Notes: generated from the sequence alone by a model not told the origin. DNA of 13,681 nt from Flavobacteriaceae bacterium UBA3078 (GCA_002366675.1 DFBO01000133.1:1-13681), one strand, 5' to 3'; positions 1 to 6,606 are shown, counted from the stretch's first letter. A program made the numbers and translations.

Positions 1-921
1 ACCTCCTTTACATGCAAATGGTAAATCGGCTCCTGCACCTAATGCTGCATCAAGAATATTATCATATTCTTTAGTCATTGTGAAGAAAAATTCTTTCCCA
101 CCATCTATAATCGTAACGTTTGTCCCTTCAACATTTTGTTTTGCTAAACGTTCTGCACGTTTGATATCTTCTTCCGAAAGACCAGTTACAAACAATTCGA
201 AACGAATTAACTCTTTTGGCAACCCTGCTTCAATAAGATAATTACTCACGTAATTCACCATTTGTTCTGGACCACAAAGAAAAACTTCGCTAGTATCTGG
301 AATATCAATGAAGGTCTTTGTAAGAACTTTCATTTTTTCGTCGTCAAATCTTCCGTTAAAAAGATCTATATCACGACGTTCTGTGGTTAAGAAGTAATAG
401 ATTTCTAATCTACCAAAATAGGTGTTTCTTAATTGTTCTAACTCTTCTTTAAAGATAATTGATTTTGCTGTTTTATTGACATAAAACAATTTACAAGTTG
501 AATTAGGCTCTGCTTTAAGATGTGTTTTAATCATTGATAAAACTGGCGTAATACCACTTCCTGCTGCAAAAAATAAATAGTTTTTAGATTTTACAGTATT
601 GCAATCCACTCCAAAAGTACCACTTGGAGCCATTACTTCTATAATGTCTCCTACTTTAACAGTATCGTTAATATAAGTAGAAAACTTACCTCCTGGAATA
701 AGCTTAACAGCAACTTTCCATTCGTTTTCTAACGGACTAGAGCACAATGAATATGAACGACGAACATCTTCGCCATTAATATCTGCTTTTAAGGTTAAGT
801 GTTGCCCTTGTCTAAATTTAAATGCGTTTTGCGATTCTATTGGAATTTCAAAAGCAACAACTGAAGTATCTTCTGTTTCCTTATAAATATCTGCAACTTT
901 TAAATTGTGAAATTCTGCCAT
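1..921 (-). CDS. paaE: Phenylacetyl-CoA epoxidase reductase subunit (PaaE type), 3' end cut by window edge
   Basis: I translated this from the ATG at 921; 307 codons stay open to the window edge. The fold order is that of ferredoxin-NADP reductases with a C-terminal plant-type ferredoxin domain. The FAD-binding RxYS motif is at residues 55-58, the nucleotide-binding GSGITP is at 121-126, CGPE is at 216-219, and a ferredoxin-like segment starts near 268. The window ends at FACKGG, just after the first cluster cysteine (C304), so the remaining 2Fe-2S cysteines and about 45-50 residues are missing. In the family, PaaE passes electrons from NADPH to the PaaA oxygenase that epoxidises phenylacetyl-CoA in the cytosol. 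A TetR gene directly upstream fits a paa cluster. Other reductases of the same architecture (for example Hmp-like or CDP-6-deoxy reductases) are less likely but not excluded, because paaA-D are not in view. Confidence 0.8.
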   Translation of the reverse strand, partial: MAEFHNLKVADIYKETEDTSVVAFEIPIESQNAFKFRQGQHLTLKADINGEDVRRSYSLCSSPLENEWKVAVKLIPGGKFSTYINDTVKVGDIIEVMAPSGTFGVDCNTVKSKNYLFFAAGSGITPVLSMIKTHLKAEPNSTCKLFYVNKTAKSIIFKEELEQLRNTYFGRLEIYYFLTTERRDIDLFNGRFDDEKMKVLTKTFIDIPDTSEVFLCGPEQMVNYVSNYLIEAGLPKELIRFELFVTGLSEEDIKRAERLAKQNVEGTNVTIIDGGKEFFFTMTKEYDNILDAALGAGADLPFACKGG

Positions 922-939
922 ATTTAATACATCATATTT

Positions 940-957
940 AACTAACACTTGTTAGTT
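940..957. promoter_or_regulatory. Palindromic operator candidate upstream of paaE
   Basis: The sequence AACTAACA-CT-TGTTAGTT is a perfect 8-base inverted repeat with a 2-base centre. It lies in the 67-base gap between the tetR stop and the paaE start, 18 bases before the paaE ATG. No T-run follows it on either strand, so it is not a terminator. The size and symmetry fit a TetR-family binding site. A TTTTG element (minus strand, 965-969) lies just upstream, so a bound regulator would cover the paaE promoter. A second copy of the core is at 1669-1684. Confidence 0.65.
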
Positions 958-988
958 TGCTTGACAAAATTACGAAATTAAATTGAAA

Positions 989-1558
989 CTATTTATTAAT
1001 TCCGTTAATTAAGATATGACTCAAGCTATTAGATAATTCTTCTGAATTTAAATCGTCTTTTTTTGGAATCCATATATATAAAGACCTTAAAGTTGAAAGC
1101 ATTGAAAATAGCATAACTTCAACATCTGAATTCGCAAATTCTTTGTTTCCTATTCCTTCATTTAAAATTGTTCTAAATTCATTTTCGTAATTGGAACGTA
1201 ATTCTAAATAATAAGGCAATTGTTCTTCAAGGTGCATCCAATCATTATTTAAAGAAGCCATACCATAGGTGTTCTGACTTGTTATTGAAATATGCAAGGT
1301 TATAACTTCTTTTAATTTATTTAAACTGGAAACATTAGAAGATTTAATGTTTTCCATACCTTGAGTAAATTCTTCAGCTAAAGAAATAATAATCGTTTTT
1401 AAAATATCTTGTTTTGACGTAATGTGATTATAAAGACTAGCAGCTTTAATTCCCATAGCTGTAGCAATATCTCTCATAGTTACAGCACTATAACCTTTCT
1501 CTTTAAACAGTTTAGCTGCTGTTTTTATAATTTCTTCTTTTCTAGATACCTCTTTCAT
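989..1558 (-). CDS. TetR/AcrR-family transcriptional regulator (possibly PaaR-like)
   Basis: This 189-residue protein has the typical TetR length. The N-terminal helix-turn-helix is clear: the AAKLFKEKGYSAVTMRDIA segment begins at about residue 14, followed by MGIKAASLYNHITSKQDIL to residue 53. This is the family signature for DNA binding by a homodimer. The C-terminal helical part (55-189) is the ligand-binding domain and is too divergent to name a ligand. The gene lies directly upstream of and parallel to paaE and is divergent from a rhodanese gene. Palindromes with the same 12-base core flank it, one in each intergenic region, and are probably its operators. In paa clusters, TetR-type PaaR repressors respond to phenylacetyl-CoA; assigning that ligand here is inference from the neighbour only. 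The stop codon is TAG. Confidence 0.88.
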   Translation of the reverse strand: MKEVSRKEEIIKTAAKLFKEKGYSAVTMRDIATAMGIKAASLYNHITSKQDILKTIIISLAEEFTQGMENIKSSNVSSLNKLKEVITLHISITSQNTYGMASLNNDWMHLEEQLPYYLELRSNYENEFRTILNEGIGNKEFANSDVEVMLFSMLSTLRSLYIWIPKKDDLNSEELSNSLSHILINGINK

Positions 1559-1668
1559 GTGCTTTTATCTATTGCCTTTTTACGGTCACATGGAACACCT
1601 TAACCTTCATGTTTCTAATTATAAAGGATGTTACATAATTGTGGTTGAAGATACTTAAAAAATTAAGT

Positions 1669-1684
1669 TGTAACACTTGTTACA
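1669..1684. promoter_or_regulatory. Second palindromic operator candidate, upstream of the rhodanese gene
   Basis: TGTAACA-CT-TGTTACA is a perfect 7-base inverted repeat with the same CT centre as the palindrome at 940-957. The two share the 12-base core TAACACTTGTTA. It sits 45 bases before the rhodanese start and 110 bases before the tetR start, so it could control both divergent genes. An extra half-site, TGTTACA, is present at 1629-1635, closer to tetR. The repeat of both core and centre in two separate intergenic regions makes a chance palindrome unlikely. Confidence 0.65.
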
Positions 1685-1728
1685 TTTATTTTGAAAAAAA
1701 ATAGAGTAATTTGTAAAAAAATAAAATT

Positions 1729-2034
1729 ATGGGTTTATTAGATTTTCTAACAGGAAATAGAAGTGACAAAATAAAAGATTTTCAATCTAGAAATGCTATT
1801 ATTATTGATGTAAGAACTAAAGAAGAGTTTAGTAAAGGCGCCATTTCTGGTTCAAGAAATATTCCTCTGCAAGTTTTAAATAGTAAGATTAATGAAATTA
1901 AAAAGCTAAATAAACCTGTTATTGCATGTTGTGCAAGTGGCATGCGTTCAGCAAATGCAACTTCTACCTTAAAAAATAATGGTATTGAAGCTATTAATGG
2001 TGGTGGCTGGAATAGTTTAAGCAAAAAACTATAA
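1729..2034 (+). CDS. Single-domain rhodanese-like sulfurtransferase
   Basis: This is a 101-residue, one-domain rhodanese. Visible landmarks are IIIDVRTKEEFSKGAISGSRNIP (split here as IIIDVRTKEEF at 24-34 and GAISGSRNIP at 37-46) and the active loop CASGMRS at 68-74, where C68 should carry the persulfide. The final GGGWNSL matches the usual rhodanese C-terminus. There is no signal peptide, so it should be cytosolic. C67 is a second, neighbouring cysteine that could form a disulfide with C68. The first ten residues (MGLLDFLTGN) form a short amphipathic-looking lead-in. The gene is divergent from tetR, with an operator-like palindrome 45 bases upstream. Its stop overlaps the end of the convergent DUF4230 gene by 6 bases. 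The sulfur acceptor cannot be told from sequence. Confidence 0.88.
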   Translation: MGLLDFLTGNRSDKIKDFQSRNAIIIDVRTKEEFSKGAISGSRNIPLQVLNSKINEIKKLNKPVIACCASGMRSANATSTLKNNGIEAINGGGWNSLSKKL

Positions 2035-2643
2035 TTTTATTCCATTCAATTCTTCTATATTATTAATGTGGTTTTGATTATACTGAAGCGTCCAACCTAA
2101 AGAATTAGTAAGAATATAGAATTTAGACAATTCGCTAATCAATCTATTTTCTGCATTTAGTTTTAAGTCGGAATTTTGAAGTTTCTTAAGTAATGCCTTT
2201 TTTATAGTTTCTTTAATATTGTTATAATCTTTAACTCCAAAAGGGTTGAAAAAATCTGCTTGCACATCGTAATATTCTAAATCTGGATTTATTTTAATTT
2301 CTTCTTTAGGAATACTAATAATGGTAAGTGTTTTTGATACTTCGTCGATATCAAATTCTATTTTACTTAAATCGTAAGCAATAAAAACTTCAGCATTAAC
2401 AACCACTAATGCTTTTTTATCTGACGTGAAATAGTCTCCTAATATTTCTTTTGAACTCTTATAATTGAAAACTTCACTAAAATGCCCTTCAGTAACAATT
2501 AGTTTTCCTACATTATTAATTTGTTCTTGAATTAAGGCTGAGCTTTCTTTAAGAACGATTTTATCTTCTTGTTTATCTCCACAATATTTAAATGTAAAGA
2601 GCACTATTAATGTAATAATGACTCCAAATAGAATTTTTCGCAT
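2029..2643 (-). CDS. DUF4230-family protein with N-terminal membrane anchor
   Basis: This 204-residue protein matches what I know of DUF4230. It has one N-terminal hydrophobic segment (about 4-19), then a soluble domain with the conserved-looking stretches KLIVTEGHFSEVF (47-59), ALVVVNAEVFIAYDLSKI and LTIISIPKEEI, ending in a helical tail with SLGWTLQYN. The soluble part should lie outside the cytoplasmic membrane. C21 follows the hydrophobic segment but lacks a proper lipobox, so I do not call it a lipoprotein. The start is secure: the protein contains no other methionine, and a TAG lies two codons upstream in frame. The last 6 bases overlap the rhodanese gene end. A strong intrinsic terminator lies only 14 bases before the start codon, so the gene either relies on readthrough or has a terminator in its leader. 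The molecular function of the family is unknown to me. Confidence 0.75.
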   Translation of the reverse strand: MRKILFGVIITLIVLFTFKYCGDKQEDKIVLKESSALIQEQINNVGKLIVTEGHFSEVFNYKSSKEILGDYFTSDKKALVVVNAEVFIAYDLSKIEFDIDEVSKTLTIISIPKEEIKINPDLEYYDVQADFFNPFGVKDYNNIKETIKKALLKKLQNSDLKLNAENRLISELSKFYILTNSLGWTLQYNQNHINNIEELNGIKL

Positions 2644-2657
2644 ATACTAAAATACAT

Positions 2658-2706
2658 AAAAAAACAAAGCACTGACAACTTCTATTGTGAAGTATTATCA
2701 ATGCTT
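2658..2706 (-). terminator. Intrinsic terminator after the response-regulator gene, directly before DUF4230
   Basis: Read on the minus strand, AAGCA...TGCTT closes an imperfect stem whose inner part is ACTTC/GAAGT around a 6-base loop, with a TGA/TCA block between. A short G and then seven Ts (A-run at 2658-2664 on the plus strand) follow. It lies 78 bases after the response-regulator stop and 14 bases before the DUF4230 start codon. It ends the kinase-regulator transcript and may also act as a leader attenuator for DUF4230. Confidence 0.7.
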
Positions 2707-2784
2707 ATGCTTACTGTTGATTAATAGCTTTACAAAGATGCCGTATATATTCTATTCTAATGTTAATTTAATGTGAGGCTTATA

Positions 2785-3435
2785 TTAAATTAGATTATTT
2801 TTTTTTGCTTTTTGCAAGGCTTCAATTTTATTATGTACCTGAAGTTTTTTGTAAATATTTTCTATGTGCTTTCTAACCGTACCTGTTGATAGTATTAAAT
2901 TATTTGCTATTAAGCTGTAACTTAACCCTTTGCTTAATTGTTCTAAAACTTCAATTTCTCTAATAGTTAATTTAATATCTTCAATATCCGTATTGTTCTC
3001 AATTTCAATAGGGTTTCTTAATAATTTCAAAGTTTTCATTGCTATTGAAGGGTTCATAGCTGCACCTCCATTTAAAGTTTCTATAATTCCATCATGCAAA
3101 TCTTTTGCATTAATTTCTTTTAATAAATACCCATCTGCTCCAGCTTTTATAGCATTGAAAATATTTTCATCATTATCAAAAACCGTTAACATAATGATTT
3201 TGATGTGAGGATATTTTTGTTTGACAATTTCTGTGGCTTCTATCCCATTTAAAACAGGCATTTCAATATCCATTAAGACTAAATCTATATTGTGATTATC
3301 TTCAAGTTTCGTTAATAAATCTGAACCATGAATAGCAGAAAACTTGACTTCTAAATCATCGAAAAATGAAAGTTTTTCTTTAACTGCAGTTATTAAAAAA
3401 GAATTATCGTCCACAATGGCAATCTTAACATTCAT
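2785..3435 (-). CDS. NarL/FixJ-family two-component response regulator
   Basis: This 216-residue protein has a complete receiver domain and a LuxR-type DNA-binding domain. Receiver residues are D9 and D10 (acid pocket), D56 in LVLMDIEMP as the phosphorylation site, T84 and K106. The helix-turn-helix runs from about 154 to 210, with LTIREIEVLEQLSKGLSYS then LIANNLILSTGTVRKHIENI, a textbook LuxR/GerE pattern. It should bind DNA as a dimer after phosphorylation by the kinase encoded just upstream, whose HisKA_3 type usually pairs with NarL-type regulators. The genes are on the same strand with a 54-base gap and no terminator between them. A strong terminator follows this gene at 2658-2706. Target genes cannot be read from the sequence. 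Confidence 0.93.
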   Translation of the reverse strand: MNVKIAIVDDNSFLITAVKEKLSFFDDLEVKFSAIHGSDLLTKLEDNHNIDLVLMDIEMPVLNGIEATEIVKQKYPHIKIIMLTVFDNDENIFNAIKAGADGYLLKEINAKDLHDGIIETLNGGAAMNPSIAMKTLKLLRNPIEIENNTDIEDIKLTIREIEVLEQLSKGLSYSLIANNLILSTGTVRKHIENIYKKLQVHNKIEALQKAKKNNLI

Positions 3436-3489
3436 GCTTTATGTTTTTCTTAATATAGGATATTTACCTACTACTATAAATACTTTGTT

Positions 3490-5445
3490 TTACGTATTTA
3501 TAACATGGTTAATGGTGATTTTTGTTCCATGGTCTAGTTTAGTATTAATCTTAAATTCTGCACCAATTTCAAGTGCACGTTTTTTCATATTATTTAAACC
3601 GTTTCCAAACTCTACTTTATTAATATTAAATCCTTTCCCATTATCCTCTATGGTTATTTGAAGGTTATTTACTTGTTTTTCAAAATTAACATCCACAATA
3701 CTAGATTTTGCATACTTGATCGAGTTATTTACTGCCTCTTGAATAATTCTGTAAATATTCATTCCAACTAATGATGTAAAAGTGGTTGTCTTCAATAAAT
3801 CATCATCAAAAACAAAATTAAAATTTACAGTATCTGATGCATGGTTGGCTTTGTCTATAAAGTTTGAAATTCGCGATTGTAAATCATCTAGCGTTATTTC
3901 GTTTTTATTCATTGCCCATATAGTATCACGCAATTCATAGATAGTAGAAGTGGTAAATTCACTAATAGTTTTTAGCTTTTCATTTAAATTTTCTGGAAGT
4001 TTAAATCCATATTTTAAATTATCTAATGATGAAATAATAAATGTAAGTTGTGCCCCAATATTATCATGTAAATCACGACTAATATTTAATCTTTGATTCT
4101 GCAAATGATTTTGTGTTTCAATTTTAACCAAAGCTTCTTTTAATTCACTCTCTTTTTTAAGCTGCTCGTTCTTTATTTTTTGTTGATTATAAACTAAAAA
4201 ACCTAACAAAGACAAAACAATAGCTAAGCCAACCAAACCTATAATAAAACTGTTTTTCTGGCTTATATCTTGTTTCTTTTCAGCTAATTCTGCACGTTGT
4301 TTAAGGATTTGATTTTCTCTCTCATTGGCATTATACTTCTCTTGAACTTCGGCAATTTCTTTTGTAATTCTATTATTAAATATAGAATCTTCAATCTGTT
4401 TGTATTTGTTCTGATAATATTTAACACTATCAATATTTTTAATAAATGCAAAATAATAAGAAAGGTTGCTATAACCATTTACACGAAGTTCGTTCGCATT
4501 AAAATTTTCAGCAAGCTTAATACCTTCATCTAAATAATTCTTAGCTATTTTATATTCACCTATTTTTAAGTATAAGTCTCCTAAATTTAAAGACGAACTA
4601 GCTATACCTAGATTGTCATTAATTTTCTTTCTAATTATTAAAGATTTAAGAGTATTATCTATAGCTTCTTTAATTTGTCCTTTACTAGATAATAATGTGC
4701 CATAATTATTATATAAAGCACCAAGCTCATTTTCTAAATTGTTTGCTTTTGCTACGTCTATTCCTTTAATAAAATAAGTCACACTATTTAAAGTATCCTC
4801 TTTGTGCAAATAAGCATTAGCAATATTATTATAAGACCTTGTTAATAATGAGTAATCTTGAGTTCGATTTGCTGTTTCAGCAAGTTCTAAATGAGTTTTA
4901 AGAGCCTTATCATACTGTTTTAAACCTCTATAAATATTAGCTATATTACCCTTTAAGGCATTAGCATATTTTAAGTTATTTTTATATTCATAGATTTCTA
5001 ATGCCATTGTATTATAAACTATTGCAGAGTCTAATTGAAATGTGTTTTGATAACAAAGACCTATTTTATTATAAATACTAGCAAGACCTAAAGTATCCTC
5101 AAGTTTCTTTCTAATTTTAAGTGCCAGATTATACTCTTTCATTGCCTGATTATAATCTGCCAATCCATAATATAAAATCCCTATATCATTATGTGCTTGG
5201 GCTTCCCCTACTTTATTATTTGTTTTTTTGGAAAGTTTTAAAGCAAGATTTCCATAAGTAAACGCAGAATCTGTTGATATTGTTCTATAAAACCAACATA
5301 AATCGCTATAGGCTTTAATTTTAAGAGAATCTGATGGGTTTTGAGAAAGGTCGCTTTTTATTTTATCAATATTAATCTGTGGGTTTTGAGAAAAACCATA
5401 AAAGTTAAGAAATAGACATAAAGGTAGGATAAGTAATTTCTTCAT
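3490..5445 (-). CDS. TPR-containing sensor histidine kinase (HisKA_3/LytS-NarX type)
   Basis: This 651-residue membrane sensor begins with a signal peptide (about 1-19, ending GFSQ). TPR-like helical repeats follow across about 45-350, with recurring pairs such as AQAHNDIGILYYGLADYNQA and ASIYNKIGLCYQ. A single transmembrane helix is at about 400-419 and a coiled coil at 422-450. The dimerisation domain carries SRDLHDNIGAQL with H460 as the likely phosphorylated histidine. The ATPase domain shows the N-box around IQEAVNNSIKYA (568-579) and the G1 box DNGKGF (601-606). The TPR part should lie in the periplasm and sense a protein or peptide; the ligand is unknown. The gene starts 1 base after the stop of the small upstream gene (TAA-T-ATG), which suggests translational coupling. 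It is followed by its NarL-type response regulator. All key catalytic motifs are present. Confidence 0.93.
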   Translation of the reverse strand: MKKLLILPLCLFLNFYGFSQNPQINIDKIKSDLSQNPSDSLKIKAYSDLCWFYRTISTDSAFTYGNLALKLSKKTNNKVGEAQAHNDIGILYYGLADYNQAMKEYNLALKIRKKLEDTLGLASIYNKIGLCYQNTFQLDSAIVYNTMALEIYEYKNNLKYANALKGNIANIYRGLKQYDKALKTHLELAETANRTQDYSLLTRSYNNIANAYLHKEDTLNSVTYFIKGIDVAKANNLENELGALYNNYGTLLSSKGQIKEAIDNTLKSLIIRKKINDNLGIASSSLNLGDLYLKIGEYKIAKNYLDEGIKLAENFNANELRVNGYSNLSYYFAFIKNIDSVKYYQNKYKQIEDSIFNNRITKEIAEVQEKYNANERENQILKQRAELAEKKQDISQKNSFIIGLVGLAIVLSLLGFLVYNQQKIKNEQLKKESELKEALVKIETQNHLQNQRLNISRDLHDNIGAQLTFIISSLDNLKYGFKLPENLNEKLKTISEFTTSTIYELRDTIWAMNKNEITLDDLQSRISNFIDKANHASDTVNFNFVFDDDLLKTTTFTSLVGMNIYRIIQEAVNNSIKYAKSSIVDVNFEKQVNNLQITIEDNGKGFNINKVEFGNGLNNMKKRALEIGAEFKINTKLDHGTKITINHVINT

Positions 5446-5446
5446 A

Positions 5447-5737
5447 TTATTTATTGTAACATTCTTCTAATATAATCTTTTTTATTAAGAACAACTCTTC
5501 AGTTATTTCGATTAATTTATTAAATAATGATAAGTTATAATTCTCTAAAAAGAGATTCTTTTCTTCTAATTGTTTCTGCTCTACCTTTCTACTTTCTAAT
5601 TCTTTCTTTAAAAAGAAATTTTTCTCTTTTGCTGTTTTTAAGATTAGTTTGGTTGTAAAAAATGTTTTAATACTAATTAAAAACAAAGTGCATATTAAGA
5701 TGTATAGTACTACTTGAAAAAAAACTGAAGTTTCCAT
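5447..5737 (-). CDS. Small membrane/coiled-coil protein coupled to the histidine kinase
   Basis: This 96-residue protein is not one I recognise. It has one hydrophobic helix near the N-terminus (roughly residues 6-26, FFQVVLYILICTLFLISI) and then a highly charged, heptad-like region (about 37-70) rich in K, E, L and N, typical of a coiled coil. The C-terminal part (LFNKLIEITEELFLIKKII) is amphipathic. It resembles the membrane-plus-coiled-coil layout just before the kinase core in the next gene, without any catalytic domain. I chose the ATG at 5737; a TTG at 5743 would add two residues but is a less likely start. The stop is 1 base before the kinase start, so it is almost certainly the first gene of the operon. 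It may be an accessory subunit of the kinase; that is inference. Confidence 0.7.
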   Translation of the reverse strand: METSVFFQVVLYILICTLFLISIKTFFTTKLILKTAKEKNFFLKKELESRKVEQKQLEEKNLFLENYNLSLFNKLIEITEELFLIKKIILEECYNK

Positions 5738-5779
5738 AATCAATTAAAATTAAAAAGTGTAGTTATATTTTTTAAGCAC

Positions 5780-5832
5780 AAAAAAAACATCAAACTCAAT
5801 CCCTCAAAAGAAGATATTGTTTGATGCTTTTT
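5780..5832 (-). terminator. Terminator-like hairpin in the leader of the small-protein/kinase operon
   Basis: CATCAAAC (5788-5795) pairs perfectly with GTTTGATG (5819-5826). On the minus strand the stem is followed by eight Ts (plus-strand A-run 5780-5787). On the plus strand it is followed by C and five Ts, so it is partly bidirectional. It lies between the candidate promoter at 5868-5899 and the first start codon at 5737, which places it in the 5' leader as a possible attenuator. A simple back-up terminator for the lipoprotein gene is the alternative. Confidence 0.6.
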
Positions 5833-5867
5833 ATAAAATTGATTAATAGCACAATAAAAATACAACT

Positions 5868-5899
5868 TAAAGGTATATATTAAATAAATTTTCGACAAA
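5868..5899 (-). promoter_or_regulatory. Bacteroidetes-type promoter for the small-protein/kinase/regulator operon
   Basis: On the minus strand, TTTG (5896-5899) is followed after exactly 20 bases by TACCTTTA (5868-5875). This matches the Bacteroidetes primary-sigma consensus TTTG-N19-21-TAnnTTTG except for the last base. It lies just downstream of the lipoprotein terminator (5907-5951), which is the expected place for a new transcription unit. The predicted start near 5861 gives a leader of about 125 bases. Confidence 0.5.
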
Positions 5900-5906
5900 C
5901 AGATAT

Positions 5907-5951
5907 AAAAAAAGATTAAGCGCAATAACTCACTTACACTGCACTTAATCT
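5907..5951 (-). terminator. Intrinsic terminator of the lipoprotein gene
   Basis: AGATTAAG (5913-5920) pairs with CTTAATCT (5944-5951), continuing past one mismatch with GCA/TGC. Read on the minus strand the stem is followed by seven Ts (plus-strand A-run 5907-5913). It lies 87 bases after the lipoprotein stop codon. Confidence 0.8.
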
Positions 5952-6038
5952 AATAATTATCTCAAATACAAGATTTTTAGTTGAGTTTTATTTGTGTAAA
6001 AATTTTATGATAAAAATGCACAATCTAGGCGTATGAAA

Positions 6039-6575
6039 TTAATCAAAATCAGCTTTAAAACTCCCTTCAGTAATATCCTTGACAGTCATATCTGATGCAT
6101 TGTAACCTTCAAAAGAAAAAGTTCCTTCTACTGTTGTTCCATTATCTGAAGTAATTTCAATTGTTCCAGGTGCTAAAGTGCCTAATGCAGCTGTAGCTAA
6201 ATTTGAAGCCCAACTAGTTGGTGCTGGATTTACTACTAAATACTGTAAGCCATTAGTATTTGTTAATTGGTCGCCAGTTATATAGGTTCCAACTCCATTA
6301 TAACTAGATATTGTTATAGATATGGTATTACCATCATTATCTCCTCCTTGAACGGCAAGCACACCATTCGTTGATTGCGCACCTACTATAACTGCAGGAT
6401 CTTGAGCTGCTGCAAAGTTAGTACCATCTATTTTTGCAGTTAAAAATTCTGAACCAGAATTACCTCCTCCTGGATCACCTCCATTATTTCCTCCGTCATC
6501 GTCGTTAGAGCAAGAAGTTAAAGTAATTAATGAAAAGCACATTAATAATAAAGTAACATGTTTTAAAGTTCCCAT
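6039..6575 (-). CDS. Surface-type lipoprotein, DUF6252-like
   Basis: This 178-residue protein has a lipoprotein signal peptide ending LTSC, with C22 as the lipidation site. SNDDDGGNNGG follows, an acidic and glycine-rich linker of the kind that serves as a surface-export signal in Bacteroidetes lipoproteins, so I predict an outward-facing outer-membrane location. The mature part has features I associate with the DUF6252 family: LTAKIDGTNFAA near residue 45, ISITISSYNGVGTY in the middle, then EGTFSFEGYNAS and a final TEGSFKADF, suggesting a small beta-sandwich. The function of such proteins is unknown. It is a single-gene unit with its own promoter candidate (6607-6638) and terminator (5907-5951). 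The family name is from memory of the pattern and is less certain than the lipoprotein call. Confidence 0.75.
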   Translation of the reverse strand: MGTLKHVTLLLMCFSLITLTSCSNDDDGGNNGGDPGGGNSGSEFLTAKIDGTNFAAAQDPAVIVGAQSTNGVLAVQGGDNDGNTISITISSYNGVGTYITGDQLTNTNGLQYLVVNPAPTSWASNLATAALGTLAPGTIEITSDNGTTVEGTFSFEGYNASDMTVKDITEGSFKADFD

Positions 6576-6606
6576 AGTTGATTTTTTTTAGGGGTTAATA
6601 ATATTT

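Noticed and set aside
940..957. The palindrome as a terminator of tetR
   Set aside because: No T-run follows on the minus strand, and the same core recurs before the rhodanese start, which fits an operator better.
3344..3661. A 105-residue plus-strand reading frame across the kinase/regulator junction
   Set aside because: It is antisense to two well-supported genes and shows no domain; the overlapping genes explain the open frame.
5741..5743. TTG as start of the small membrane protein
   Set aside because: An ATG lies two codons downstream and gives the same membrane helix; ATG is preferred in this group.
5740..5925. A 61-residue minus-strand reading frame between the lipoprotein and the small membrane protein
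   Set aside because: It spans the candidate promoter and the leader hairpin, starts inside the lipoprotein terminator and has a phenylalanine/tyrosine-rich composition typical of translated AT-rich non-coding DNA.
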